Positions 18,007 through 27,015 are shown, counted from the stretch's first letter. The stretch: 64,000 nucleotides of DNA from Mycobacterium kubicae (GCF_015689175.1 NZ_CP065047.1:5208001-5272000); one strand, 5' to 3'. Made by a program: numbers and translations. The notes: generated by a model not told the origin, from the sequence alone.

Positions 18007-18238
18007 GCCCCGCTCACTGCTGCGAACGCTGTCGATTGGCACGGCAGGACGACGGCACCCGTGTCGGTCAGACAAAAACCACGTGCTCAATAAGGGCGAC
18101 CCGATACTTATCGTCAAGGTCGACCGTGACACTGCCCACTACTGCAGCGATTGCGCTCGAACGTTCATCAACACCGCCCGACAACAGCTGTCTGCCCTTG
18201 AAGAAGAGCTCGGGCGAACAACCCCGCCAAGCAGCTGA
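17999..18238 (+). CDS. Small zinc-finger protein of the kinase-helicase operon
   Basis: ATG 17999 overlaps the helicase stop by 8 bases and gives 79 residues. Cysteines and histidines are arranged as RRHPCRSDKNHVL ... AHYCSDCARTF, a treble-clef-like zinc finger resembling PARP-type fingers; the C-terminus is a short helix (ARQQLSALEEELG). Such fingers often bind DNA ends or nicks, so it could be the sensor or adaptor of the three-gene module. That role is inference; only the overlap and Cys/His pattern are seen. Confidence 0.7.
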   Translation: MGKPRSLLRTLSIGTAGRRHPCRSDKNHVLNKGDPILIVKVDRDTAHYCSDCARTFINTARQQLSALEEELGRTTPPSS

Positions 18239-18273
18239 CATCCAGAGTCGCACTCAGGATCCCGTCCACCTCT

Positions 18274-18579
18274 CTAATCGTCGGGGACAGCCTTACAGAC
18301 CTCCGATGGTTCTGGCGTGCCAAGGCGGTAGTCCGTGATGTCGGGCTCGTCGACCACAGGTCCCATCGCAGTCGCGACTCTCGGCAGCGCGGAAAGCATT
18401 GTGAGAGCGTCGAAGCGGTCACGGTCGCGACTCATATCGTCGTAGACGATCTGAAGGTCCGAGGTGGGCAGTTGTTGCTGCAGTTCTTCGAAGGCTGCGG
18501 CTGCCGCGCCCGGCTCGGGCAGGCCCGACCGGACTACCCAGACATCTAGATCGCCAGGTGTGATAGCGGATGCAGCCAA
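18274..18579 (-). pseudogene. C-terminal fragment of a gene split by the IS21 element
   Basis: The frame reads AASAITPGDLDVWVVRSG and ends SEVCKAVPDD, with strongly GC-rich third codon positions typical of real coding here. It runs directly into the left IS21 end. Rejoining the sequence across the target duplication leads to the fragment at 22908-23034, but the two good frames differ by one base. Either the ancestral gene also carries a one-base indel, or two genes met here. The product is a roughly 140-residue protein I do not recognise. Confidence 0.5.
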
Positions 18580-18582
18580 GTG

Positions 18583-18607
18583 TGTCGCCTGCCAGGGTGA
18601 TGGGACC
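18583..18607 (+). repeat. IS21 left inverted repeat
   Basis: The 25-base end begins TGTCGCCTGCCAGG and ends GGGACC. Twenty of 25 bases match the right end at 22883-22907 read in reverse complement (TGTCGGCTGCCAGG...GGGACC). Confidence 0.9.
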
Positions 18608-18687
18608 TCTGGTTTGCCATGAGCATGGGACCGGGTTGTTCCGGTTGTAGGCCGTGCGTTGATGGTGACCGATGGGGTGGTTGCCGG

Positions 18688-19500
18688 TCAATCCGACGGA
18701 GTCGGAGGGGCCGGCTTTTCCGGTCGGGGCTTTTGGCGTTGCCGGTAGGACTGGCCTTCGACGACGAGTTCGTAGGCCGCTGATTGCAGGCGGTCCATCG
18801 CGGATTGAGCCAGCAGAGGATCGGCCATCATGGTCAGGATCTCGGGCGGTTCGCGGTTGCTGGTGATGATCGTCGAAGCCTTGCGGTGGCGTTCGACGAT
18901 GATCTCGTAGAAGTCGGTAGTCTCGGTGGCTTCCAGGCGGTGCAGTGCCAGATCGTCGATGATCAATAGCTCGACGCGGTGCAGTTTGCGCATCTCGTCT
19001 TCGTAGCTGCCGTCCAGGCGTGCTCCACGCAGGCGTTTGAACAGTTTGTCGGCCCGTTCGGTGTGCACGCTGTGAAGCCGTCGTACCGCGATGTGGCCTA
19101 AGGCGTTGGCCAGGAACGTCTTTCCCACGCCGACCGGGCCCATGACGAGCACGTTGTAGGCATCGGCGAGGAACCGCAGCGAGATCAGCTCGGCCCACAA
19201 TTGCTGATCGAACGCCACGGCGGTGGAGTCGTCCCAGGCTTGGAGTTGCATCGCAGGATCGAGGTGGGCAGCCTTGGCCCGCCGCGTCGCGGACTCGCGG
19301 TCGCGGCGGGTGACCTCATCAGCGAACAACAGCTCCAAAAAGTCGTGGTGCGGCAGCCGGTTGGTGCGGGCCAGCGCCAGCCGCTCCGGGAGGGTGTCGA
19401 GCAGCTGACCGAGTTTGAGGCGGCGCATCAACGCTTTGAGCTCGCCGGAGACCTCGATCGGTTTGACCGCCGGCACGGCATCGGGGCGGGCCGGGCTCAT
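18688..19500 (-). CDS. istB: IS21-family helper ATPase IstB
   Basis: The 270-residue AAA+ protein has a Walker A (VMGPVGVGKTFLANALG, near residue 120), a Walker B (VELLIIDDLAL) and the IstB tail EGQSYRQRQ. IstB forms a clamp on target DNA and activates the IstA transposase. Its ATG at 19500 overlaps the istA stop (ATGA), the usual istA-istB coupling. It appears intact. Confidence 0.95.
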   Translation of the reverse strand: MSPARPDAVPAVKPIEVSGELKALMRRLKLGQLLDTLPERLALARTNRLPHHDFLELLFADEVTRRDRESATRRAKAAHLDPAMQLQAWDDSTAVAFDQQLWAELISLRFLADAYNVLVMGPVGVGKTFLANALGHIAVRRLHSVHTERADKLFKRLRGARLDGSYEDEMRKLHRVELLIIDDLALHRLEATETTDFYEIIVERHRKASTIITSNREPPEILTMMADPLLAQSAMDRLQSAAYELVVEGQSYRQRQKPRPEKPAPPTPSD

Positions 19501-21029
19501 GAGGGCCTGCGGACCGAGAAGTCGGAGCCATCCCGCACGAACCTGGACGCCGCCCCGGGTGGTTTCGGTATCAGGGGCATCTGTTCACCGCCGCCGCGGG
19601 TCACGATCCGCTCGATCAGTCCGACGTCGATGACTTCGGCATCCAAGGCACGCCGGCAGGCGTCCTCCACGGCGGCGGCGCTGTGGCGGCGCACCAGCCC
19701 CAGCAGCCGATAGACCTGGCGCATCTTGGTCCACGGCAGCGGGTGTTCCAACACGGCGGCGGCGTAGGTGCCGACGTGGGTGCCGTGGGCAGCAGCCTTG
19801 CGCTGCAGCGCATTGATGTCGCGCATCGCATAGACCGACACGTGCGCGGGCAGATCAGCGGGGTCGGTGTGCCGCCGGCCCGGGGCCATGACGGGGTGGA
19901 CCTTGATCAACTCACCACGCCAGTACAGCTTCACCGCGTGCGCATCCGTGCGGGCCTCGATCCGCTTGCCGACCAACTCGCCGGGCACGCTGTAGAGCGC
20001 TTTGGCGATCTGCACATGCCGGTCTGAGGCGACCTTGGGATGGGTCCAGACCGGGATGTCGAACACATCCTCAGGCACCGGTCCCAGCGCAGGGAGTTCC
20101 TCGGCGGCGAACACCTCGGCCGGGCGCAGCCGGGTGGTGCCATGAATCCGCAACCCGGCGGTCTGCGCACACCACAGCCGCGCCCGTTCCCGGCAATCCC
20201 CGAGATCCCGGAAGTGTTCTCCGGCATAGAAATTCGACCGCACGTACTGCACCATGCGTTCTACCCGCGGCTTATCTTTGGGGCTGCGGACCCGCGTCGG
20301 GTCAACAGCGAACCCGCGGGCCTGGGCATACTCCCGGAACGCGTCATTGAGCCGGGGTTCGGTCGCGTGTGCGGTGGTGACGATGGCTTTCATGTTGTCG
20401 GGGATCACCACCGCGAACACCCCGCCGAAGAACACCCACGCCGCTTCGAACCCGGCGATCACATCGTTAAGGGTCTGGCGGTAGGTGGGCCAGACGAACA
20501 TGTGCCGCGAATACACCGCGGTGAAGATCAACCCGTGCACCACCCGGCGCCGCCCATCACCAGCATCGATGAGCAGACCGAGGCGGCCGAAGTCGACCTG
20601 CACCTCCGCACCGGGTTCGCAGTCGGCCACCGGCACCGTGGCTTGGCGCCGCCCGAATCCCAATTCAGTTGTGGCGTAACGGTGCAACGTCCGATACGAC
20701 ACCACCACACCCCGGCGGCCAAGCAGCGTGTGGATCTTGGTCAACGTCAACCCGTCTTTGAGCCACGCCTTGATCTGCTCATGCTCAGCGGCGATCGTCT
20801 CCCAGGCAAGGCTCTTGCCAGTCGGCCGGTGCGGGCGAACCTCGGCGATCACCGCCGCGAGCAGCTCATCGGTGAGCTGACTGTCTCCGCCGTCACGGTC
20901 GAGCCCGCAGGCCCGTGCCCGGTCGACGTAGCGTCGCACCGTTTTACGATCGGTGCCCGAGAGCCGGGCCACCTCCCGCAACCCCAACCCCTGCAGCCAC
21001 AGCCGCAGCATTTCCACGATCTCGATCAC
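19497..21029 (-). CDS. istA: IS21-family transposase IstA
   Basis: A 510-residue DDE transposase. The N-terminal HTH is visible (LGLREVARLSGTDRKTVRRY). The catalytic core includes VQVDFGRLG (first Asp), VIPDNMKAIV (second Asp) and PKDKPRVERMVQYVR (Glu), followed by the C-terminal beta-barrel region. The frame is complete. Its natural promoter region, between the start and the right IS21 end, has been displaced by the IS110 insertion, which may change its expression. Confidence 0.95.
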   Translation of the reverse strand: MIEIVEMLRLWLQGLGLREVARLSGTDRKTVRRYVDRARACGLDRDGGDSQLTDELLAAVIAEVRPHRPTGKSLAWETIAAEHEQIKAWLKDGLTLTKIHTLLGRRGVVVSYRTLHRYATTELGFGRRQATVPVADCEPGAEVQVDFGRLGLLIDAGDGRRRVVHGLIFTAVYSRHMFVWPTYRQTLNDVIAGFEAAWVFFGGVFAVVIPDNMKAIVTTAHATEPRLNDAFREYAQARGFAVDPTRVRSPKDKPRVERMVQYVRSNFYAGEHFRDLGDCRERARLWCAQTAGLRIHGTTRLRPAEVFAAEELPALGPVPEDVFDIPVWTHPKVASDRHVQIAKALYSVPGELVGKRIEARTDAHAVKLYWRGELIKVHPVMAPGRRHTDPADLPAHVSVYAMRDINALQRKAAAHGTHVGTYAAAVLEHPLPWTKMRQVYRLLGLVRRHSAAAVEDACRRALDAEVIDVGLIERIVTRGGGEQMPLIPKPPGAASRFVRDGSDFSVRRPS

Positions 21030-21049
21030 CGATACCTAATAGCTTTGTA

Positions 21050-21450
21050 GGGCACTGGACGATTCCTGATCAGAACTCGGGGCTAGACCCCCTTCCACAG
21101 GCGGGAACGCCGGCTGCTCTGCGACCTTCCGAGTGAGCGGTCGGCCAGCGAGTGTCGACGGAACGCCTGACCGATACCGGGGTCGGCTAGACCTGCCGGG
21201 AGAACGGCGAGGTCGGCGTGTCGTGACCGGCTGCTCCTCGGAAGGGGTTGGGGTGGGGAACGTGGTTCGAGCCCGCCTGCACGATCGACACCTCATCGAC
21301 GGGGAGCCGTTGAGCTCTGACAAAGACTGGGGGTCGTGCGGGTTGCTGGGGTCGCGAACGGCTCAATCGGAGGTCAGGCCATCAGAGCCTTGCTATTAGG
21401 GCGCCGCGCGTTCTCACAAAGGGTCACGCACCCAACACATTTCGACAACC
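21050..21450 (+). ncRNA. Probable bridge-RNA region of the IS110 element
   Basis: The leader 21030-21468 holds no convincing protein. In IS110-group elements, the non-coding region before the transposase encodes the bridge RNA, whose loops pair with target and donor DNA. The location and GC-rich, repeat-prone sequence fit, but I did not fold it. Exact RNA ends and guide loops are unknown. Confidence 0.45.
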
Positions 21451-21468
21451 AAGGAGGTAAATTTGTCC

Positions 21469-22707
21469 ATGGTCACGTGTGGGATCGACTGGGCCCAGGA
21501 TCATCATGACGTCGCGCTGGTGGATGCCGACGGTCGGCTGGTCGCCAGACGGCGCATCCCCGAGTCGGTCGCCGGATTCGCCGAACTGACCGCCATGCTG
21601 GCCGATGCCGACGACGACCCTGAGGATCCGATCCCGGTCGCGATCGAGACCCCGCGCGGGTTGCTGGTCGCCGTGTTGCGGGCCAGCGGTCGACCGATCT
21701 ACCCGATCAACCCGATGTCGGTGGCCCGCTATCGGGAACGGACGTCGATGTCGGGCAAGAAGTCTGACCACGGCGATGCGGTCACGCTGGCCAACATCCT
21801 GCGTACCGACATCGACCAGCATCGTCGGTTACCCGCCGACACCGAACTGGCGCAATCGATCACCGTGCTGGCCCGTGCCCACCAGGACGCCACCTGGCGG
21901 CGTAACCGGGCCGGCAACGAACTGCGGTCGCTGCTGCGGGAATATTTCCCGGGTTTCCTGCACGCCTTCGCCGACCGTCCCGGCGGAATCACCGCACCCG
22001 AAGCTCGTGCGGTGCTCGCCATCGCTGCCACCCCGGCCAAGGCGGCGCGGCTGTCAAAGCCGCAGATCACCGCCGCCCTGCGCCGCGCCGGACGCCAACG
22101 CGGCCTGACCACGCTCGCGGCGACAATCCACCAGCAGCTGCGGCTGCCGCAGCTGCGACACCCCGCCCCGGTCGAAGACGCCTTCGGTATCCAAGCAGTC
22201 GCATTGCTGGCCACCCTCGACGCTGAGTGCGCCAACGTCGACCGGCTGGGCGAGGCCACCGCCGCCACCTTTGCCCAGCACGCCGACCACAGGATCATCA
22301 CCTCATTTGTGGGGGTCGGCGACCTTACCGGTGCCCGCCTGCTCGCCGAAATCGGCGACGACCGAACACGATTCGCCGACGCCCGAGCATTGAAGGCGTT
22401 CGCCGGGTCGGCGCCCGTCACCAAAGCCTCTGGGCGCAGCATCCGCATCACTCACCGGCACGTGAAGAACAACCGACTTGCCGCCGTCGGATTCGTCTGG
22501 GCGTTCATCGCGGCCGGCTGCGAAGGACCCACCCGCGCTCACTACCTGACACGCCGCGACCACGGCGACCGCCACCCCGCAGCCCTGCGCCACCTCTACA
22601 ACCGCATGCTCGGCCAGCTCTACCACTGCCTGCAAACCAGCCAAACCTACGACCCAATCAAGGCATACCGACCACCCCCGACGCACCCCACACGAGCCGC
22701 CGCTTGA
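21469..22707 (+). CDS. IS110-family transposase (DEDD/Ser recombinase)
   Basis: 412 residues from ATG 21469, behind a strong ribosome binding site (aaggagg, 21451-21457); TTG 21463 is an alternative. The N-terminal RuvC-like domain shows GIDWAQDHHDVALVD, VAIETPRGLLV and KSDHGDAVTLAN, the DEDD acidic residues. The C-terminal Transposase_20 domain has FVGVGDLTGARLLAEIGD and FAGSAPVTKASGRS with the expected catalytic Ser. The frame is intact, so the element may be active. Confidence 0.95.
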   Translation: MVTCGIDWAQDHHDVALVDADGRLVARRRIPESVAGFAELTAMLADADDDPEDPIPVAIETPRGLLVAVLRASGRPIYPINPMSVARYRERTSMSGKKSDHGDAVTLANILRTDIDQHRRLPADTELAQSITVLARAHQDATWRRNRAGNELRSLLREYFPGFLHAFADRPGGITAPEARAVLAIAATPAKAARLSKPQITAALRRAGRQRGLTTLAATIHQQLRLPQLRHPAPVEDAFGIQAVALLATLDAECANVDRLGEATAATFAQHADHRIITSFVGVGDLTGARLLAEIGDDRTRFADARALKAFAGSAPVTKASGRSIRITHRHVKNNRLAAVGFVWAFIAAGCEGPTRAHYLTRRDHGDRHPAALRHLYNRMLGQLYHCLQTSQTYDPIKAYRPPPTHPTRAAA

Positions 22708-22790
22708 CTGTTAACAAGATCGGAGGTCTCCCGGTAGCTCATCAGGCCAATACAGCGGCCCAACAACCGGAAGAACCCACGCCACGCCGG

Positions 22791-22870
22791 GGTGGTCCCA
22801 TAACTGGCAAAACAGCCAGTCAGGTGGTCCCATCAATGGCAAACAGGTGGTCCCATGCTCATGGCAAAAC
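22791..22870. repeat. IS21 subterminal repeats
   Basis: Three imperfect direct copies of ggtggtcccat-n-tggcaaa start at 22791, 22823 and 22846. An inverted copy lies inside the left end around 18610-18632 (ttgccatgagcatgggacc). Such multiple terminal repeats are IstA-binding sites in IS21-family elements. Confidence 0.8.
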
Positions 22871-22882
22871 CAGCTCTGAAGT

Positions 22883-22907
22883 GGTCCCTTTCACCTGGCA
22901 GCCGACA
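22883..22907 (-). repeat. IS21 right inverted repeat
   Basis: Reverse complement begins TGTCGGCTGCCAGG and ends GGGACC, matching the left end at 20 of 25 positions. It is followed immediately by the target duplication CAAGTG. Confidence 0.9.
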
Positions 22908-23034
22908 CAAGTGCGAGGTAGTCGATGAACGTCGCACCGACGAGCTCACGGCCGGCGACCACCACGAGGCCATGCTGACCCACGTCCACCTGGACAGCAT
23001 CCCCAGCATCAGTGTGGCCTACAACGATCCGCAT
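22908..23034 (-). pseudogene. N-terminal fragment of the gene split by the IS21 element
   Basis: From ATG 23034 the frame reads MRIVVGHTDAGDAVQVDV and GRELVGATFIDYLA before it meets the IS21 right end. It begins about 20 bases after the eccA stop on the same strand, so it was probably the last gene of the T4SS-eccA operon. The remainder is the 18274-18579 fragment. I do not recognise the product. Confidence 0.5.
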
Positions 23035-23053
23035 TTCAGCGCCCACGATGGGC

Positions 23054-24859
23054 TTAGGGCGTGACGAGCTCAAAGGCCGCCAGGACGTCGGTGAGGGCAG
23101 CGTCCATGTCTGCCAGCGTGATTGTGCTAATGCTGCTCAGGTCGGCGGTGAGCAAGTCCACCGTCGGGTCCGCTGCGATGCGGGCTTTGGCTTTGCGCAG
23201 GGCTTGTTCAATGACGGTTCGGGCGAACCGGCCGTTGGCGGCGACATCGATGAGCATGTGTGGTTCACCGGGGCGTGTACTTGGCGTGTTGCATAGCCAC
23301 TCAGCGTTGCTGCTGAAGCGCGAAAGAGCGGAGGGTTCGATGGCCACATGGAACCGCGCTGCGAACAGCTCAGCGATCCGTACCAGGTCGTCGGTGTCGC
23401 AGGAGGTGAATTCGAGCTGGAACGGGAACCGTGACCGCAGTCCCGGGTTAGCGCTCAAAAGCCGGTTCATTGGGCTGGCGTAGCCAGCCATGGCGATCAT
23501 TGTGTCGTGGCGATGGTCTTCTGCCCACTTCATGATGACGTCAACGGCGATGTGGCCGAAATCGCGCTCATTATCCGGTTTGTAGAGTTCGGGTGCCTCG
23601 TCGATGAACAGTGCACAGCCTTTGGCAGCTTGCAAGATCGCTGATGTTTTCTTCTCGGTGCCACCGATGTGCTCGTCGACAAGATCCTTGCGGGAGACTT
23701 CGATGAATTCTGGCGATTCGAGGATGCCCAGGCCGAAATACATCTCGCAAATCAGCCGTGCTATCGAGGTTTTCGCGGTCCCCGGCGGGCCGACCAGAGT
23801 CATGTGCAAGGTGTCGCGCTCACCGATCTGGACGCCGCGCTCGGCCATCTTCTGGTCGTAGACCTTGACGAACTTGAGTTCCTTGACATGCTCTTTGACG
23901 CGGCGGAGCCCAATGAATTCGTCGAGTTCGCGTTCGGCGCGCTCCAGCACACGTACGGCTTCCTTGCGTTGCCGGGCTCTGCGCAGGTCGGCCACGCTCG
24001 GTCCAGAATCCGGGTCCCACCGATTGGACCGGGCGGCAATCACGTCTGGGGTCGTGACGGTGACGCCGTAGCCGGGGTCATCGAGCGCGGCGGCGGCGTC
24101 CGGGCGCAGTTGACCGTCTACGCTGGCTGCGCTGAACTCTTTGCGGGCGGCGGCCTCGTCCCCCAACGCGCGGTGGCACAAGCCGCGATATACGGCCGCC
24201 TCGGCCAGCAGGTGCGAGGTATCGATGCCGCTCTGGTCGAGCTTGGCCTGGTCGGCCTGCGTCACGACGGATGTCAATGTGGCCAGCGCCGCCTCGAACT
24301 GTCCCAGCCCGGTTTGGGCGATTCCTTTGAGCAGCCGTGTGGCGGCCTCCACGATTCCACCGCTGCTCGACGAGGCCTGCGAGGTCCACGTCAACAAGTC
24401 TGGCCAGCGGCGCGTCAGGAAAAACATTGTGGCCCCGATGAACCGGTGTATCTGCGCTTGCGCGGGCTCGACGGTGAGGTCAACCCCGTCGAGGATCTTT
24501 TCGGCCTGGTCGTAGTCGCCTTGGCTAACAAGTGTCGCCGCGTAGGCGATGGTGATCCCGGTCGGAGTGTGCGGGTAAAGGTCAATGAGGAATGGCGTAG
24601 ACACGGTTGGCGCTAGCGCAGAATCTGCCAGGCCAATCCGACGCGTTTCGCGATGCAAAGTCGATAGCGCATCATATGCGCCGCGCATGGTGTTAAGGCT
24701 GACGTCGCCAGCAACCGCCAACCCCATCCACGCGTCGCACATGCCGGGATCCATGTCGGTGGCCTGCGTGAAGGCTTCGCGCGCTCCCGCGTGATCGGCC
24801 ACGGGCCCACCGAAGCCCAGGCGGCTAATCCCGATGTCGAAATAGTCACGGGCACTCAC
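23054..24859 (-). CDS. eccA: ESX AAA+ ATPase EccA
   Basis: The 601-residue protein has the standard EccA build: a TPR-like helical N-terminus (1-290) and a CbbX-type AAA+ domain with Walker A VGPPGTAKTS (356-365) and Walker B CALFIDEAPEL. EccA is the cytosolic ATPase thought to release EspG chaperone from PE/PPE substrates. GTG 24859 overlaps the preceding VirB6-like stop (GTGA). Here eccA is the final intact gene of a T4SS operon, about 20 kb from the rest of the ESX core, which ties the two machines together. Confidence 0.93.
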   Translation of the reverse strand: MSARDYFDIGISRLGFGGPVADHAGAREAFTQATDMDPGMCDAWMGLAVAGDVSLNTMRGAYDALSTLHRETRRIGLADSALAPTVSTPFLIDLYPHTPTGITIAYAATLVSQGDYDQAEKILDGVDLTVEPAQAQIHRFIGATMFFLTRRWPDLLTWTSQASSSSGGIVEAATRLLKGIAQTGLGQFEAALATLTSVVTQADQAKLDQSGIDTSHLLAEAAVYRGLCHRALGDEAAARKEFSAASVDGQLRPDAAAALDDPGYGVTVTTPDVIAARSNRWDPDSGPSVADLRRARQRKEAVRVLERAERELDEFIGLRRVKEHVKELKFVKVYDQKMAERGVQIGERDTLHMTLVGPPGTAKTSIARLICEMYFGLGILESPEFIEVSRKDLVDEHIGGTEKKTSAILQAAKGCALFIDEAPELYKPDNERDFGHIAVDVIMKWAEDHRHDTMIAMAGYASPMNRLLSANPGLRSRFPFQLEFTSCDTDDLVRIAELFAARFHVAIEPSALSRFSSNAEWLCNTPSTRPGEPHMLIDVAANGRFARTVIEQALRKAKARIAADPTVDLLTADLSSISTITLADMDAALTDVLAAFELVTP

Positions 24860-27015
24860 TGGTGATAGTCCCTTGCTCGTGGTCGAGGTGGTGACGGAAA
24901 TTCTACGGGCGACTCAGACAGCTCGAACGATCGCTGCTGCTCAGATGATGTATCTAGCGGCAGGCCGGGGTCCTCATCAGGGGTTGCCGACGGGGGCGCC
25001 TGGTGGCGACCCACGCCCTGGGCCGGGCGGCGCGGATGGCTCGGTAGCGATGGCAGCCCATCTGAGCCGGCCATCGGCGCCACCTCGCCTTGATCTGGTT
25101 CCCCTGGCTGGCCGTTGCTGAGGGCATTGGACGCCGCCAGGTGCGGGCTGGTGTCGCTGTCCGGGACGCCTTGTTGGGACCCGGGGTCTGAGCCGTTGCG
25201 GTGGTGGTGTCCGCGGATGTGCTGGACGGTCTTTTCGGTGATGACGGCGGGAATCACCACCTCTGGCGCGGCGGCCGCGGCGGCGCCTTCTGCCGCTGTG
25301 GCGCCGGCCCCCTCTGCTGCCGCAGCCGCGGCATGTCCACCTGCGGTCGCCGCGGCCTCGCTCGCCCCGGCCTTTTCTGCTGCCATCCGGGTGGTGGTGG
25401 CCCCGGTCGTCCGGGTCGCCGTGGTCTCCTCCTCACCGCGCATCCGGCTGGGCCGAGGTTTGACCGCATCGAACCCCGGCGTTGAGGTGTCGGCGTCGCC
25501 GTTAGAACCGTCATCGTCGCCGGCGCCATCGCTATCGCCGCGTCGCGCGACCCGTCGAAACAGCCCGCGCGCTTTGCGTCCCGCCTCGGCGTAATCGTTG
25601 TACTCATCGCGCACAGCGCCGCTTGTGGAGCACCACGCCCCAGTGATGTGGTGGGCGATCGTGCCCAAACTGTCTGTGTAGAAATGCTTGTCGATGTAAT
25701 GGAACAAGAAGATGCCTACGACCGAACCCAGGCTCACCAACAACAGGCGCGGGACCGCGGTGGCGCCATGCCCCAGTTGCGGCGTGGTGAGCGCCCACCC
25801 CATCCCGACCGCACTCAACGCCAAAAAGACAGTGAAGATCATCATCTCGACGCCATGCAACAACACCTGCGAGACGCAGCGCACCGCGTATTTCTTGCCG
25901 CGCTGCCAACCGCTCATGCCGACCATCGCCGCGGGAACCACCACGATGCAGTAGTAGGTGGCTTTGGCACCGACCAGCAACGTGCTCACCCCGACGTACC
26001 AGATGAACAGGCCGATCCAAAACGCGGCGAACAAGAACACCAGCCCCAGCACAAAGTCGTTGGCCCCCAATTGTTGAGCGTGCGCCAAGGCTTGGGGAGC
26101 ACCGCATCCGGCCATCGCGTGCGCCGGTCCAGGACCTTGGCTATGCGCGGCCAAGATGGCCTGGGACCAGGCCTGGCGGCAGGTGCCCACATCATCAACG
26201 ACCATGCCGAAGTTCTGTAACTGTAGAGCTGGTCGCGCCGTCGAAGACACCAGCTGCGCCAGCAGGGCGTCGAGCTGGGTATCCAATGACTGGCCCGGAG
26301 CGTACGAACTCTGGCGGGCGTCCTGGGCGATCTGAAAGCCTGTCGCTCGACCCATGCCCAGCAGGCCGTGATCGCTGACTAGATCGTCAATGGGGTCACG
26401 AAAGACCGTCCACACCAATGCAGCTAGCACCGCGGCGGTGCCTAGCAGATTGCGGGCCTGGGCCGGCCGCCCTCGCTGTTGGTGATACCCCGCCAACACC
26501 ACACAAACCGCGACCGCCAATGGCCCCAGCCACATCTGGTTGACGAGCATGTTCACTGTAGCGAAAACGGGGCGCCCGATTTGAACGAGGGCCAAGAGCC
26601 ACGAGCTCGACATTGCAAATCGCAGAAGCCACAGCGCAATCCCGATAGCGAATACGACAAGAGCAGCTTCATTGGTCAGCCACCAGGCTGCGGTGGTATG
26701 CGCGATCGCGGTTTGGGTGGCTTTGACGATCCACGACCCCCACGATTCGGGATCGAACGCGCTGACGTGTTGGCCGTTGTTGAAGGTGGCTTCGGTGGTA
26801 TCGACCATCGAGAGGAAGTAGTCAGCGATCGGCACGTTGTCCAAGTCATGCAGTCCCGTCCACCCCAGAGCAGCGGCACCCACCGCCGCCGAGGCTTTAG
26901 GTGCGGCCACCACCGCCCACAGACACAGCACGTAGACACCTGTCATCGCGCCGATCACGCGGCGCAACCGTGGGTGCTCAACTAGCCAGACTGCGAGGGA
27001 ATCGCTGGCAGTCAT
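24856..27015 (-). CDS. VirB6/TrbL-like polytopic conjugation protein
   Basis: 719 residues. An N-terminal segment resembling a signal anchor (VIGAMTGVYVLCLWAVVAAP) is followed by about seven further hydrophobic segments between residues 110 and 450, and then a long hydrophilic, Ala-rich tail (residues 480-719) with TSAVRDEYNDYAEAGRKAR-like and low-complexity stretches. This matches the channel component of Gram-positive T4SS. Its start overlaps the VirB4 stop as ATGA. Assignment rests on topology and position between VirB4 and eccA, since VirB6-type sequences diverge strongly. Confidence 0.7.
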   Translation of the reverse strand: MTASDSLAVWLVEHPRLRRVIGAMTGVYVLCLWAVVAAPKASAAVGAAALGWTGLHDLDNVPIADYFLSMVDTTEATFNNGQHVSAFDPESWGSWIVKATQTAIAHTTAAWWLTNEAALVVFAIGIALWLLRFAMSSSWLLALVQIGRPVFATVNMLVNQMWLGPLAVAVCVVLAGYHQQRGRPAQARNLLGTAAVLAALVWTVFRDPIDDLVSDHGLLGMGRATGFQIAQDARQSSYAPGQSLDTQLDALLAQLVSSTARPALQLQNFGMVVDDVGTCRQAWSQAILAAHSQGPGPAHAMAGCGAPQALAHAQQLGANDFVLGLVFLFAAFWIGLFIWYVGVSTLLVGAKATYYCIVVVPAAMVGMSGWQRGKKYAVRCVSQVLLHGVEMMIFTVFLALSAVGMGWALTTPQLGHGATAVPRLLLVSLGSVVGIFLFHYIDKHFYTDSLGTIAHHITGAWCSTSGAVRDEYNDYAEAGRKARGLFRRVARRGDSDGAGDDDGSNGDADTSTPGFDAVKPRPSRMRGEEETTATRTTGATTTRMAAEKAGASEAAATAGGHAAAAAAEGAGATAAEGAAAAAAPEVVIPAVITEKTVQHIRGHHHRNGSDPGSQQGVPDSDTSPHLAASNALSNGQPGEPDQGEVAPMAGSDGLPSLPSHPRRPAQGVGRHQAPPSATPDEDPGLPLDTSSEQQRSFELSESPVEFPSPPRPRARDYHQ

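Larger units (their letters stand above)
21040..22735 (+). mobile_element. IS110-family element nested in the IS21 element (ends approximate)
   Basis: A plus-strand IS110 transposase with a roughly 400-base leader sits between istA and the right end of the IS21 element, in opposite orientation. IS110 elements lack terminal inverted repeats and make no clear target duplication, so the ends cannot be fixed by eye; the boundaries given are estimates. The insertion is younger than the IS21 insertion. Confidence 0.8.
18583..22907 (-). mobile_element. IS21-family insertion sequence, itself interrupted by an IS110 element
   Basis: The element is bounded by 25-base inverted repeats, contains istA and istB, and is flanked by the 6-base direct repeat CAAGTG (18577-18582 and 22908-22913), as expected for IS21 transposition. 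The segment between the istA start and the right end holds an IS110-family transposase gene with its leader. This makes the IS21 element about 4.3 kb instead of the usual 2-2.5 kb. Confidence 0.92.
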
